From Candidatus Kouleothrix ribensis (GTDB lineage Bacteria > Chloroflexota > Chloroflexia > Chloroflexales > Roseiflexaceae): DNA of 64,000 nt. This document shows positions 40,161-48,392 of the stretch, one piece after another; within the stretch, counting starts at the first letter, position 1, and every line of letters begins with the position of its first letter. Where the stretch lies: assembly GCA_016722075.1 (NCBI GenBank), contig JADKGW010000001.1, positions 5,572,500-5,636,499 on the forward strand, read 5' to 3'. The notes under the pieces were generated by a model that was not told the DNA's origin, did not search any database, and saw only the letters and a program-made list of their open reading frames with translations. Made by a program: the position numbers and the translations under genes.

Positions 40161-40955
40161 CTACTCATAGCTGGTGCCGGCCTCGCGCATCGCGCCAGCC
40201 TCGATCTGCTCAGACACGACGTTCGACCACCGCACGACCTCGGCGATCTGCTGCTCGATGGCAGCAACCCATTCAGGGCGAATCCAATGCGCGCGAAGGT
40301 GGTCCTTCGTCACCGGCGCCGGAATCTTCGCCACTGGTGGGGTGATCTCCTTCGTCTGCCCGCCGCTCCCGCGCGCGACCTCCTCGCCGGGGCCGATTGG
40401 GATGCTGCAAGCATAAAACGGCGGCTGCAGCGGTGGCCGCTTGTCGAGCTTGCGGAAGGCATCGACGGCATCGAGCACATCATACTGGCGCATCAGCGCC
40501 GTGATGAGGTCGCCGGTCAGCGTGCTCTTGGCGGTGATGACGACCGGCAGGTTGAAGCCCAGCTCGACCAGCTCGCGCAGGTGGGCGCGGGCGCGCAGCA
40601 CCGACTGCTGGCGGCCACCCTCGATCGTGCGCCAGCCGAACGCGATGCCGTGGCGCTCGGTGGTGTGCTTCATCTCGCCGATTGATTGCACGCCATCGGC
40701 AAGCACAAACAGGGTTGCGGTCTCGATTGACCAGTGCGTAACGAAGTTGCCGTTGCCGTGCTTAATCGTCACCTGGGCGAATCCCGCTGCGCTCATCGCA
40801 TCATCGAACTCGTCGTGCTTGCCGGCCTCGGCCAGCCAGCCCGCATAGATCCGCCGCTCCCTCGTTTGCAGGCCCGTAGACCATTGCAAGAGCGGATCGG
40901 TGCCGATCTGGAGCGGCCGGCGCGCTGGGCCGCGCGTGAAGGTGGTCTCTTCCAT
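40161..40955 (-). CDS. Conserved phage protein of unknown function
   Basis: A 264-residue protein. The central part (FVTHWSIETATLFVLADGVQ, GIAFGWRTIEGGRQQSVLRA, then NLPVVITAKSTLTGDLITAL) is well ordered, with Trp and charged residues. The C-terminal part is helical. It is the likely partner of the 41.8-kb gene in a recombination or replication function, but the evidence is only position and phage-like style. Confidence 0.6.
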   Translation of the reverse strand: MEETTFTRGPARRPLQIGTDPLLQWSTGLQTRERRIYAGWLAEAGKHDEFDDAMSAAGFAQVTIKHGNGNFVTHWSIETATLFVLADGVQSIGEMKHTTERHGIAFGWRTIEGGRQQSVLRARAHLRELVELGFNLPVVITAKSTLTGDLITALMRQYDVLDAVDAFRKLDKRPPLQPPFYACSIPIGPGEEVARGSGGQTKEITPPVAKIPAPVTKDHLRAHWIRPEWVAAIEQQIAEVVRWSNVVSEQIEAGAMREAGTSYE

Positions 40956-40967
40956 GTCGTTGCCTTT

Positions 40968-41216
40968 CTATTCCAGGAAGGAAGATTGGGTAGCTTTGTG
41001 CGATGTCTTGCCGAGACTTGCCCACCAGGTAGGGCGTGCTGGTGCGCTGATGAAGCAGATTGCACAGATTCCATGGTTCTTATTGGCATCATGTTCTGGA
41101 TCCTCGGTAATCAACTTGCCACTGGCGGTCGCGCCGCATAGTGCTCGATAACCGGTAGCCGCAGGTTCCCATACGTGATAGCCAAAATCCTGTATGCGCG
41201 CCCAAAGAGGTTCCAT
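40968..41216 (-). CDS. Small Cys-containing protein
   Basis: An 82-residue protein with CGA near 27 and CAICF near 51, a possible four-Cys zinc site when a missing fourth ligand is supplied by a His. The leader upstream is the pentamer array, which would form its 5' untranslated region. Function unknown. Confidence 0.5.
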   Translation of the reverse strand: MEPLWARIQDFGYHVWEPAATGYRALCGATASGKLITEDPEHDANKNHGICAICFISAPARPTWWASLGKTSHKATQSSFLE

Positions 41217-41835
41217 AACTCACCTTTCCACGCTTCGCCTCACCTTGCCTTGCCCCGCCTCGCCATGCCAAACCCGACCCCGCCGTGCCTTCCCATGCCG
41301 CGCCTAGCCCTGCCCCGCCTGGCCTCGCTGTACCTCTCCCAGCCGGGCCAGTCCCCGCCTATTCTCGGCGCGCCAAACCACACCTTGCCTGACCCATCCA
41401 GGCCTAGCCACGCCGTACCACTATGCCGTGCCATACCTCATCGAGCCGAACCACACCCTGAAAATGGCAGCCGACAAACGGCTATACCACACCTTGCCCA
41501 ACCGAACCCAACCTCGCCTCACCAGGCCCTGCCCGACCCGACCATAGCTCACCAGGCCAAATCGAGCCGAACCACACCCTGAAAATGGCAGCCGACAAAC
41601 GGCTATGCCACACCTTGTCTTGCCCGGTCTTGCCCGGCCTCGCCATGCCGTGCCGAACCTGACCCGGCCCAGCCACGACTCGCCGCGCCACAATAATGGC
41701 AGTTGACAAACAGCTATGCCACACCGCGCCAATCCATACCCTACCGCGCCGAAGCATGCCTTGCCTCACCGATCCCTATCCTGCCTCACAGAACCACGCC
41801 CGACCGCGCCACGCCTCGGCCAGCCATGCCAGGCC
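41217..41835. repeat. Degenerate CCNNN pentamer array, gene-free
   Basis: About 590 bases in which CC recurs every fifth base almost without break on the plus strand (for example CCTTG CCTTG CCCCG CCTCG), the last base being mostly G or A. On the minus strand, which is the sense strand of the surrounding operon, this is a continuous NNNGG array. The three other positions vary freely, so it is not a simple microsatellite. Three near-identical hairpin elements interrupt it (see next entry). Period 5 is incompatible with codons, and no frame looks coding. Confidence 0.85.
41440..41725. repeat. Three copies of a hairpin element inside the pentamer array
   Basis: Copies A (41440-41496) and B (41561-41617) are identical over 57 bases except one. 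Copy C (41695-41725) shares 31 bases with three changes. The core is ATGGCAGCCGACAAACGGCT: AGCCG and CGGCT arms around ACAAA, flanked by TGGC and GCCA arms. Copy C changes the stem to AGTTG and CAGCT, keeping pairing through one U-G pair on the plus strand; copy A keeps outer pairing through one G-U pair on the minus strand. On the minus strand copies A and B end in GCCATTTT, as in intrinsic terminators. Spacings are 121 and 111 bases. Confidence 0.8.
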
Positions 41836-42471
41836 TCAGTCGAGTACACCAAAGTGGGCAACCACAAACCGGCCATAGGTCGGCCGGAAGTCGCCGACGC
41901 CGACGAGCCGCCCGGCGTTGCTAATAACCTCGTTCAGCATCTGCGGCGGGATGTACTCGGGCAGGTTGCACAGCAGCTCGAAGGTCGCGCGCCACCCCGC
42001 GAGCATCGCAGGCCGCGTGCGCGTCACTGCGGCGCGCTGCACAACCACGCGGCGCCGGTCGAGGTAGTCCCAGGACGCACTGCCCAGGTCGGCGACTGGG
42101 GTGAGGTTCACGATCGCCGCCTTGAACAGATCCATCGCGCTCTTGCGCGGGCTGCGCGGATCCTGGCGGAACTTGGCCGCGTGGATTGTGGCCTGGCGAA
42201 GGTACTCGCCAGGCAGCGCGATGTTACCATTCGGCGCGCGATAGACATAGGACTCGATGTCGTCGGTCTTCTTCGCCGTGCTACCCTTGGCGGCCTTGGC
42301 CTTCTCCTCGACCGCCTCATTGTTCCAGCGGTGGAAGAGCAGGTCGGCCACACCCTCGATCGTGATCTCGACGCGGTAGGGATAGCCCTCGGCAATGGCC
42401 GGCTCTGCGCCATTCGAGACCTCGGCGAATGCCGTAACGAGTTCTTTGGCCGGGATGAGTACTGTTGTCAT
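41836..42471 (-). CDS. Conserved phage protein of unknown function
   Basis: A 211-residue protein with well-defined segments: VADLLFHRWN (about 41-50), ALPGEYLRQATIHAAKFRQD, PRSPRKSAMDLFKAAIV, WDYLDRRRVVVQRAAVTRTR and AGRLVGVGDFRPTYGRFVVA. I associate this set with a common siphophage family of unknown role, often found near recombination genes. The last segment resembles Gly-rich RNA- or DNA-contact loops. GAAAGGAA precedes the ATG. Confidence 0.7.
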   Translation of the reverse strand: MTTVLIPAKELVTAFAEVSNGAEPAIAEGYPYRVEITIEGVADLLFHRWNNEAVEEKAKAAKGSTAKKTDDIESYVYRAPNGNIALPGEYLRQATIHAAKFRQDPRSPRKSAMDLFKAAIVNLTPVADLGSASWDYLDRRRVVVQRAAVTRTRPAMLAGWRATFELLCNLPEYIPPQMLNEVISNAGRLVGVGDFRPTYGRFVVAHFGVLD

Positions 42472-42495
42472 GGGCGGTTTCCTTTCTTGGTGGTT

Positions 42496-43107
42496 TTACG
42501 CTGCGCGAAACGCGCACAGCGCATTCGCGATCGTGGCGATCTTGTCGGCGTAGGTGGTGCCCGGCACGGCCCATCGCCCATTCAGCCCACGCCAGGTTAG
42601 TGCAACACCTCGGAAGTGTTTGGGGAGCACCCGATAGGTCAGGGCGCGATTAATCAGCGCCTGTTGTGCAGGGTTTGCCTGATAGTCGCGCAGAGCATAG
42701 CCGAGCAAGCGCCCGATGTGGGCCGGTACCGAGTCGTCCTGCCAGGTTGCAAACGAGACTCCCTCGACCCACACCCCATCAAACAGCACCCAGGCGCCGC
42801 TGGCCGGCGCGGTGAGCCTGGTGCGCCCGGTGACACCGATGCCGGCCGGGTTGCGGCGCGGGCGCTGGCACCACCATGAGCTGAGATGGCCGGTCTCATG
42901 CGCCATCTGCGCGAGTGTGAGTACGGGATCAACGTCGACCGATTCGCACACGCGCCAGTAGGCTGGCACTATCACATTGCAGACATCGTGCAGCGTGTAG
43001 ATGCGCGTGCCGTGTGCCTGGAAGTAGCTACGTGCCTGATCGAGCGTTGTATATGGCCTGCCGAGGATTGGAGAATCGGCATGATACGGCCCTGGTGCAA
43101 TGTGCAT
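42496..43107 (-). CDS. Glucosaminidase-type peptidoglycan hydrolase (GH73-like)
   Basis: A 203-residue protein. LTLAQMAHETGHLSSWW (about 64-80) carries the catalytic-type Glu; NPAGIGVTG and GLNGRWAVPGTTYADKIATI are the later conserved segments of GH73/lysozyme-like glucosaminidases. There is no signal peptide. It is the second wall hydrolase besides the late amidase, so the phage may have two endolysins or this one may be for entry. It overlaps the methylase stop; GGAG is 5 bases before the ATG. Confidence 0.7.
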   Translation of the reverse strand: MHIAPGPYHADSPILGRPYTTLDQARSYFQAHGTRIYTLHDVCNVIVPAYWRVCESVDVDPVLTLAQMAHETGHLSSWWCQRPRRNPAGIGVTGRTRLTAPASGAWVLFDGVWVEGVSFATWQDDSVPAHIGRLLGYALRDYQANPAQQALINRALTYRVLPKHFRGVALTWRGLNGRWAVPGTTYADKIATIANALCAFRAA

Positions 43108-44207
43108 CACAACTCCACCTCTTCAAAGAGCGTCAGCTGCCCCTGCGCAATCTCGCGCTCACGCAGGTAGCGGCTCGCGACCTCGTAGTAGGACTGCTTC
43201 AGCTCGATGCCCACACCGCGCCGCCCCATGTCGAGCGCAATGGCCGGCACGGTGCCCAGGCCGGCGAAGTAGTCGAGCACCACGTCATCCGGGTTTGAGA
43301 ACCGGGCGACGGCGCGCTCGACGATATCAAGTTGGAGTGGACATATATGCTTCTCGTCATCCTGCTCCTTGCGCACCAGGTTGCTATTCAGGGTGCGCGT
43401 GCGCTGGATGTCCCACCATACGGCCGGGTGGTCGGTCGGGATCGGCTCGCCGTTTGCGCGGCCCAGCTGCTTCCGCTCGTCGAGCATCTGCAAGTAGGCT
43501 ACGTGCGCGTGGTAGTCGTAGCCCTTGGCCTCGTAGGGCAGCTGCGCGCGGCCGTTGGAGCGCCAGAGGCTATTGGCGTCGATCTGCCAGCGCGGGATCT
43601 GGTACCCGTACTCCGGGCGCAGGCTGTCGATCGGCACGTCCGAACGCTGGCCGCCCGTGGCACGCTGGGTATGCGGCTTGCGGAAGAGGAGCAGATACTC
43701 CGGTAGCCCGGCGCCATAGCGGCTGGCATCTTCCTGCAGGCCGGTGTAGCTCCCATCGGGATGGCGCTGCCCAAAGGGTAGGTTGTTTGTCTGAGCGTTC
43801 TCGCGCACCGGGTCGGTGGCGATGGTGATGCGGCCAAAGAAGAGCCAGCCGTGCCGCTCCATCGCATCGGCGCACTTGTCGCTGAAGCGGCTGAGCTTGC
43901 GAAAGCCGTTGTTTTTAGTGCCGTAGACAATTCGATCCTTCGCATGCACGCACGCAAAGCGGCCAGGGATTGTGACGCGCATCAGCTCAGGGATGAGGTA
44001 GTCCATCTGCTGGAAGAACTCTGCATCCCCATCGCAGTTGCCGAAGTCGGCGATGCTGTCGCTGTAGGCGTACTGATCGCTAAATGGCCACGAGCTGACT
44101 GAAAGGCCGATACTGCTATCCGGCAAGCCGGGCAGCACCTGCACACAGTCGCCGTGGTACAGGGCGTAGCGGTGGCCCAAGTCGAGGTTGAAGCAGGTTG
44201 CGGTCAT
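43107..44207 (-). CDS. DNA methyltransferase (N6-adenine/N4-cytosine, beta class)
   Basis: A 366-residue protein. Motif IV SSWPF (38-42, a variant of SPPY/DPPY) lies near the N-terminus and SAM motif I VLDYFAGLGT near 322-331, followed by GVGIELKQSYYEVASRYL (motif II/III). This motif order is the beta class. The middle holds the target-recognition region (about 150-260). It would methylate phage DNA or regulate. It is the third methylase of the window. Confidence 0.85.
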   Translation of the reverse strand: MTATCFNLDLGHRYALYHGDCVQVLPGLPDSSIGLSVSSWPFSDQYAYSDSIADFGNCDGDAEFFQQMDYLIPELMRVTIPGRFACVHAKDRIVYGTKNNGFRKLSRFSDKCADAMERHGWLFFGRITIATDPVRENAQTNNLPFGQRHPDGSYTGLQEDASRYGAGLPEYLLLFRKPHTQRATGGQRSDVPIDSLRPEYGYQIPRWQIDANSLWRSNGRAQLPYEAKGYDYHAHVAYLQMLDERKQLGRANGEPIPTDHPAVWWDIQRTRTLNSNLVRKEQDDEKHICPLQLDIVERAVARFSNPDDVVLDYFAGLGTVPAIALDMGRRGVGIELKQSYYEVASRYLREREIAQGQLTLFEEVEL

Positions 44208-44447
44208 TTACGCACCTTCCTGATCGTTCTGTTCGCTATCTTCGAGAAGGCCGGCATCGAAAAGCGCCTCGAACAAGGTGTCCCATCCCTCATCGTCGAT
44301 GCCACCCTTTTGATAAAACTTGGCAACGATCTTGCCAACCGCACCGAGTCGATTCAGCTCGGACTCAATGTGGTGGTAGAACTCGTAGAGGTCAATATCT
44401 CTGGCCTCAAAGGCTGCCTGCTTTAACGCGTCAAGGCGCTCGTGCAT
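44208..44447 (-). CDS. Small acidic hypothetical protein
   Basis: A 79-residue acidic helical protein (LDALKQAAFEARDIDLYEFY, then DEGWDTLFEALFDAGLLEDS). It ends directly before the methylase start, so the two are coupled. Function unknown. Confidence 0.6.
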   Translation of the reverse strand: MHERLDALKQAAFEARDIDLYEFYHHIESELNRLGAVGKIVAKFYQKGGIDDEGWDTLFEALFDAGLLEDSEQNDQEGA

Positions 44448-44448
44448 T

Positions 44449-45876
44449 TCAATTGCTCCTTACCCATTCCGGCACCACCACCGGCCGCGTGCCATCCGGC
44501 GTGTCCCGACGCCACGCACGGGCCGCCAGGCCGCTCGTACGCATTGCAGCGATTACCTCCTGCTGCATTGCCAGGTGCTGGCTCCACTTGCGCTGAAGAT
44601 TGCCGAGGACGGTCTCCTCACTCTCAGCGTAGACCACGTGCGCATGCACGGGCCGAGTCTGGCCGTAGCGATGGCACCGGCCCAGGGCCTGGTAGAAGAC
44701 CTCGAACTTGTGGTCGATGCTGGCGAAGATCATCTGGTTGCAGTGCTGCCAGTTGAGTCCAAACCCAGCGATCGACGGCTTGGTCGAGATGATCCGTGCC
44801 CGGCCCGAGGTGAAGTCCGAGAGCAGGCGCTCCTTCACCTCGGGCGCCTGGCTGCCGGTGACGATCACCGCCTCGGGCACGGCCGCCTTGAGCACGTCGC
44901 GCTCGGCATCGGTCAGGTGCCAGATGATGATCGGCTCGTTGTCGGGGATCTTGGCCACGATGTCCGCGACCTTGGCCGCCCGGTCGGCGATCGTGGCGCG
45001 CTTCTCGCCCCACATGGCCGTGGCCGAGGCCGCGCCGTCAAGGAACATCGGCAGCTGGCCATTCCTATCGGGCTGCCAGGCGCGCGTATGGTCGACGCTC
45101 ACCCGGTGCGGCAGCAGCTGGAGCTGGGGCAGGTCATACCCTGTATCGGAGTAGGCCGGGTTGAGGTCGCTTGGGCGACTTAGACACACCGCCCATTCTG
45201 TGACCCAGGCCCAATAGTCCTTGACCGCGTGGCCGCGTAGGCGGAAGGTGCTCGCGCGGTTTGAGTCGCGGATGAAGAACTTGGTCAGCATATCGCCGGC
45301 GCTCATCACGCCGAGGAACTCGCTGTGGTTGCCCAGCTCAACGATGTCGTTCGGGCTGGGCGTGGCCGTGCAGGCGAGGCGGTACGGTGTCTGCGCAAAG
45401 GCCTGGGTCAGGTAGTTGCGAGTGGCGCTGGTGTAGTGCTTAAGGATCGAGCTCTCGTCGAGCACGATCCCGGCGAACGCCTCGGGCGTGAAGTGCCGGT
45501 TGAGCAGCCGGTCATAGTTCGTGATAACGATCGGTGTCTCGGCCACATCAACCTCGGCCTGCGTGCGCACATAGGTCACGCCTAGATCAAGGTGGGTGCG
45601 CGCCTCGGCGATCGTCTGGTGCGCGACTGCGAGTGGGCAGGCGATGAGCACGCGCCCCTGTGTGTGCTGCTGCGCGACACGCGCCCACTCGAGCTGCTGA
45701 ATGGTCTTGCCCAGGCCGCGCTCCTCGAACAGCGCGGCCTTGCCGAGGCGTAGCGCCCAGGCCACCACATCGCGCTGATAAGGGAAGAGCTGCGGCGAAA
45801 GGTCAGCCGGCGAGATGGAGAGCCCGCCCGGTACTACCGTGGGGCGCTTCCGATGCAGGAAGTCAGTGTACTGCAT
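44449..45876 (-). CDS. SNF2/DEAD-like helicase
   Basis: A 475-residue superfamily 2 helicase. Visible are FPYQRDVVAWAL (Q-like), EERGLGKT (Walker A, 51-58), ACPLAVAHQ (Ia), VLDES (138-142, motif II), ACTATPSPND (III), then the second RecA lobe with PIIIWHLT, IISTKPSIAGFGLNWQ (V) and YQALGRCHRYGQ (VI). GLGKT and the DES/D-E-x-H form are typical of phage SNF2-like helicases used in replication or recombination. I start at the ATG at 45876, since upstream sequence belongs to the overlapping gene. Confidence 0.85.
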   Translation of the reverse strand: MQYTDFLHRKRPTVVPGGLSISPADLSPQLFPYQRDVVAWALRLGKAALFEERGLGKTIQQLEWARVAQQHTQGRVLIACPLAVAHQTIAEARTHLDLGVTYVRTQAEVDVAETPIVITNYDRLLNRHFTPEAFAGIVLDESSILKHYTSATRNYLTQAFAQTPYRLACTATPSPNDIVELGNHSEFLGVMSAGDMLTKFFIRDSNRASTFRLRGHAVKDYWAWVTEWAVCLSRPSDLNPAYSDTGYDLPQLQLLPHRVSVDHTRAWQPDRNGQLPMFLDGAASATAMWGEKRATIADRAAKVADIVAKIPDNEPIIIWHLTDAERDVLKAAVPEAVIVTGSQAPEVKERLLSDFTSGRARIISTKPSIAGFGLNWQHCNQMIFASIDHKFEVFYQALGRCHRYGQTRPVHAHVVYAESEETVLGNLQRKWSQHLAMQQEVIAAMRTSGLAARAWRRDTPDGTRPVVVPEWVRSN

Positions 45877-46360
45877 TGCAGTCCTCAGGGGGCGGCTCGT
45901 CGATCCCATAGACCTGATCGGCGTCCACGTGCAGAAAGAGGCCGCCCTCGATCTCGGTGTGGATAAGGATTCCCTGGTAGCGCGAGCAGCCCATAAACGT
46001 GCCCGGTTCAAGCCGGCCTTCCAGGCGCACGAGAACCGGGCTGCCAATCGCAAACGTGGCCGCGATGTCGGTGCGGATCTTCCTCACCAGCGCGGCTTGA
46101 TCCTCGCAGGTCGGCAGGGGCTGGTTCCCCTCGTGCATCCGGTGGAGCACCGTGAGCGCCGCGCGATATTGCGCGCGGGCCTGCGTGCGCCGATGAAAAA
46201 GGTCGGCATACTTCTTGGCTTCCGCCTGCCAGAACGCGATGCTCTCGCGGAGTGCCCGCGCCTCCCAGCCTTGCGCCATGCCAATATGCCCGGTGGCGAT
46301 GGCCAGCATCGCCGCCGCCCGGCCACCTGGGTGTGGGAAGAGGCGAGCCACGTTGGTCAT
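45863..46360 (-). CDS. Hypothetical protein
   Basis: A 165-residue protein if started at the ATG at 46360, which overlaps the upstream stop (ATGA). The first two-thirds are helical (SIAFWQAEAKKYADLFHRRT), followed by a beta barrel-like end (GSPVLVRLEGRLEPGTFMG, then GLFLHVDADQVYGIDEP). It overlaps the helicase by 14 bases. Function unknown. Confidence 0.6.
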   Translation of the reverse strand: MTNVARLFPHPGGRAAAMLAIATGHIGMAQGWEARALRESIAFWQAEAKKYADLFHRRTQARAQYRAALTVLHRMHEGNQPLPTCEDQAALVRKIRTDIAATFAIGSPVLVRLEGRLEPGTFMGCSRYQGILIHTEIEGGLFLHVDADQVYGIDEPPPEDCNAVH

Positions 46361-46980
46361 GCCGCCATTGCCGCTTTGTGCGGCCGGCGCACGGTCAGCG
46401 ACTCGGGCGCGAAGAGGGCTTCCCGAATCTCGGGGCAGCGCTGAATGTGATGTGCGCCGCCGCAACTACCGCACGGCTGCTTCTGTGCGACCTGGCTGAT
46501 CAGAAGAGTTGGCTTGTGCAGTGGGCACTGATCGTCTACATGCGACCCCGTGCAGTAGGAGCACCGAACGCGGTCGCTCCAATTCACGCCCGCCGCGCGA
46601 ATGTCTAGGTCGGGCTTGTCATCTGGGTCGTTGACGTAGCTATCCAGTACCGCCGCGTGGCTGGTACACAGAACGCCAGCGGAGTATCGATACGACGCAG
46701 GGTGTCCGCAGACGCCGCAAGGCAACTGCACGCACACCTCCATCAGCGGCTCCAACAGCAGTGCCGCAGTTTCGCCAGGCTCGCTCTCACCATCCGGCTC
46801 GGTGGCGGTGTGCGTGTCGCCGTGCATCTGGCGATCATGGGCCGCCGCATCGAGCGCCACCTCGGCAGCGTGATAGCTGCCGTAGTACCCGACCAGCTGA
46901 CCGTCGAGCGTCGCACGGAAATCGCGCGTCGCATAGTCGTAGCAGATTTCCTTCTGGTAGAGGTTGCTGGAAGTGGTCAT
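46357..46980 (-). CDS. Zinc-knuckle-type protein, paralogue of the 20.9-kb protein
   Basis: A 207-residue protein. The N-terminal domain (YDYATRDFRATLDGQLVGYY, GSYHAAEVALDAAAHD) differs from its relative. Cys pairs follow at CGVCG (about 89) and LCTSH, then CSYCTGSHVDDQCPL and CGSCGGAHHIQRCPEIREAL, which match the C-terminal half of the 20.9-kb protein closely (CX2CX3-4HX4C). It is the first gene after the 47023 promoter, so expressed early. It likely binds nucleic acid. Confidence 0.65.
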   Translation of the reverse strand: MTTSSNLYQKEICYDYATRDFRATLDGQLVGYYGSYHAAEVALDAAAHDRQMHGDTHTATEPDGESEPGETAALLLEPLMEVCVQLPCGVCGHPASYRYSAGVLCTSHAAVLDSYVNDPDDKPDLDIRAAGVNWSDRVRCSYCTGSHVDDQCPLHKPTLLISQVAQKQPCGSCGGAHHIQRCPEIREALFAPESLTVRRPHKAAMAA

Positions 46981-47022
46981 GATGCGCTCCTTGTTGATTG
47001 CAGGTCGGTGTTTGTTGCGCTT

Positions 47023-47051
47023 ATTATACCTCAGTATCTATCTAATGTCAA
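47023..47051 (-). promoter_or_regulatory. Consensus phage-family promoter (leftward)
   Basis: On the minus strand: TTGACA (47051-47046), a 17-base spacer TTAGATAGATACTGAGG, and TATAAT (47028-47023), preceded by AACTTCCTG. It drives the leftward operon starting at 46980. Confidence 0.85.
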
Positions 47052-47090
47052 CAGGAAGTTTATGGAAAATAATGAAAAATCAATTTCCTG

Positions 47091-47119
47091 TTGACGGCGT
47101 GGCGAGAAATTGATACACT
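47091..47119 (+). promoter_or_regulatory. Rightward late-operon promoter
   Basis: TTGACG (47091-47096), a 17-base spacer and TACACT (47114-47119). It is preceded by CAATTTCCTG, the element also found upstream of the leftward promoters, so a common factor may act on all of them. It is divergent to the 47023 promoter. Confidence 0.7.
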
Positions 47120-47131
47120 GAAGGCGGGTGT

Positions 47132-47156
47132 CTCGCGACAACACCCTTGTCGCGAG
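47132..47156 (+). promoter_or_regulatory. 5' untranslated hairpin of the late transcript
   Basis: Perfect 10-bp arms CTCGCGACAA with a CACCC loop, beginning about 6 bases after the predicted transcript start. It could stabilise the 5' end of the messenger. The TTATTGCGAGG that follows supplies the ribosome site for the amidase. Confidence 0.6.
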
Positions 47157-47177
47157 GTTGTTATTGCGAGGCGCCCA

Positions 47178-48029
47178 ATGCCCACCCCGCATTTCCCCGG
47201 CGCAGCCTGGAATGCAACCCTGAACCGCACCCCTGGCCACCAGGGGCGGAAAGCGGTCGTCATCCACATTGCCCAAGGCGGCTACGAGTCATCCATTCAG
47301 TACATGCGCGGCGCCGGTGTGAGCAGCCACTTCATCATCAGCACAACCGGGGGCACCACGCAGATGGTGAGTCTTGACGACTCGGCGTGGGCGAATGGCC
47401 TACTTTGGGCCGAACGACCCGCGCAGCTTCCCCAGGGCTATACCTGGCACGGCCCCGGCTGGTACTGCCCTCACAAACACAAGGTCGCCCCGACGTGGGA
47501 GCTGATCACCCCTGGCATCAATCCCAATCTGCAAACCATCAGCATCGAGCATGCAGGGTTCACGGGCAAGGCTGTGCCCACTGCGCAGCGCCTGGCCCTG
47601 CTGCGCCTGCTGCGCTGGCTGGGAGAGATTTACCCCGAGCTGCTCCCGTGGACTCCCGGCCGCACCCTGATTCGGCATGCAGACATCGATCCCATCGATA
47701 AGGCGTTCTGCCCCGGCACTGGTTTTGACCTGGCCGCGCTTGCCGAGACCGCCAATACGCCACTGCCCTCGGCAGAGGCCTGGCAGCGTGTCTGGGCGCA
47801 GCGCGGGGTCGAGCTGCCAGCGCACCAGCTCGGCTGGGCTATCCCCCAGCTGTACAAGTATCACTTTACCCAGCTGGGGGCATGCGTCGAACCGGAGCGC
47901 TATCTGGCGGGCGGTCAGGTGGCCGTCGCCATCTTTGAGCTCGGCATGATCTACTACCTCAAAGCCACCGGGCGGGCCTACCTCGGGCCGTCCTTCATGC
48001 AACCCATTGGAGGTAACGATGTGGCGTGA
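47178..48029 (+). CDS. N-acetylmuramoyl-L-alanine amidase endolysin
   Basis: A 283-residue protein started at the ATG at 47178 (GCGAGG upstream; a GTG-type start at 47091 would lie inside the promoter). Residues 25-185 form an amidase_2 domain: VVIHIAQGG (His30), SIEHAG, LIRHADIDPIDKAFCPG with the second His and the Cys that complete the zinc site. The C-terminal 80 residues (SAEAWQRVWAQRGVEL ... GQVAVAIFELGMIYYL) are probably a wall- or membrane-binding segment. It is the first late gene; lysis genes lead this operon. Confidence 0.85.
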   Translation: MPTPHFPGAAWNATLNRTPGHQGRKAVVIHIAQGGYESSIQYMRGAGVSSHFIISTTGGTTQMVSLDDSAWANGLLWAERPAQLPQGYTWHGPGWYCPHKHKVAPTWELITPGINPNLQTISIEHAGFTGKAVPTAQRLALLRLLRWLGEIYPELLPWTPGRTLIRHADIDPIDKAFCPGTGFDLAALAETANTPLPSAEAWQRVWAQRGVELPAHQLGWAIPQLYKYHFTQLGACVEPERYLAGGQVAVAIFELGMIYYLKATGRAYLGPSFMQPIGGNDVA

Positions 48030-48378
48030 TGACGGCGGCCGGCGACGCGACGGCGCCAGGATACAGGAGCGCATCCGCGCGATTGCCCTGATGGTCGGCG
48101 ACGCGATCGAAAAGTTCCTGCACGAGACGCTCGCTCTGCTCGACAGCGTGACTCGTAGCGATATTGCCTCGTTCATCGAGCGCCTCGATACGATGCAAGA
48201 AGGCCAGGCCGGGACACGGTCGTCGCTCGATGCATTCGCAAACACATTTGGGGAGCTGGTGGGCGAGGTGCGCGGGCTGCGCGCCGATGTGGCGGCCATG
48301 CGTGCTGGCCTGGCCGTGGATCTTGGGCGCCTCGAGGAGCGCGTTGCGGCGCTCGAGCAGCGCGAGCACGCCGCATAG
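48019..48378 (+). CDS. Coiled-coil hypothetical protein
   Basis: A 119-residue helical protein with two coiled-coil stretches (RIQERIRAIALMVGDAIEKF and LGRLEERVAALEQREHAA). TTGGAGG lies 6 bases before the ATG at 48019, which overlaps the amidase stop by 11 bases. No membrane helix. Part of the lysis/fibre region. Confidence 0.6.
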   Translation: MWRDDGGRRRDGARIQERIRAIALMVGDAIEKFLHETLALLDSVTRSDIASFIERLDTMQEGQAGTRSSLDAFANTFGELVGEVRGLRADVAAMRAGLAVDLGRLEERVAALEQREHAA

Positions 48379-48392
48379 TCGAGGCGCAACCT

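Noticed and set aside
41175..41732. Open frames in the pentamer array on both strands
   Set aside because: The period is 5, not 3. Products are Pro/His/Leu or Arg/Gly/Trp repeats created by the array, with no start signals.
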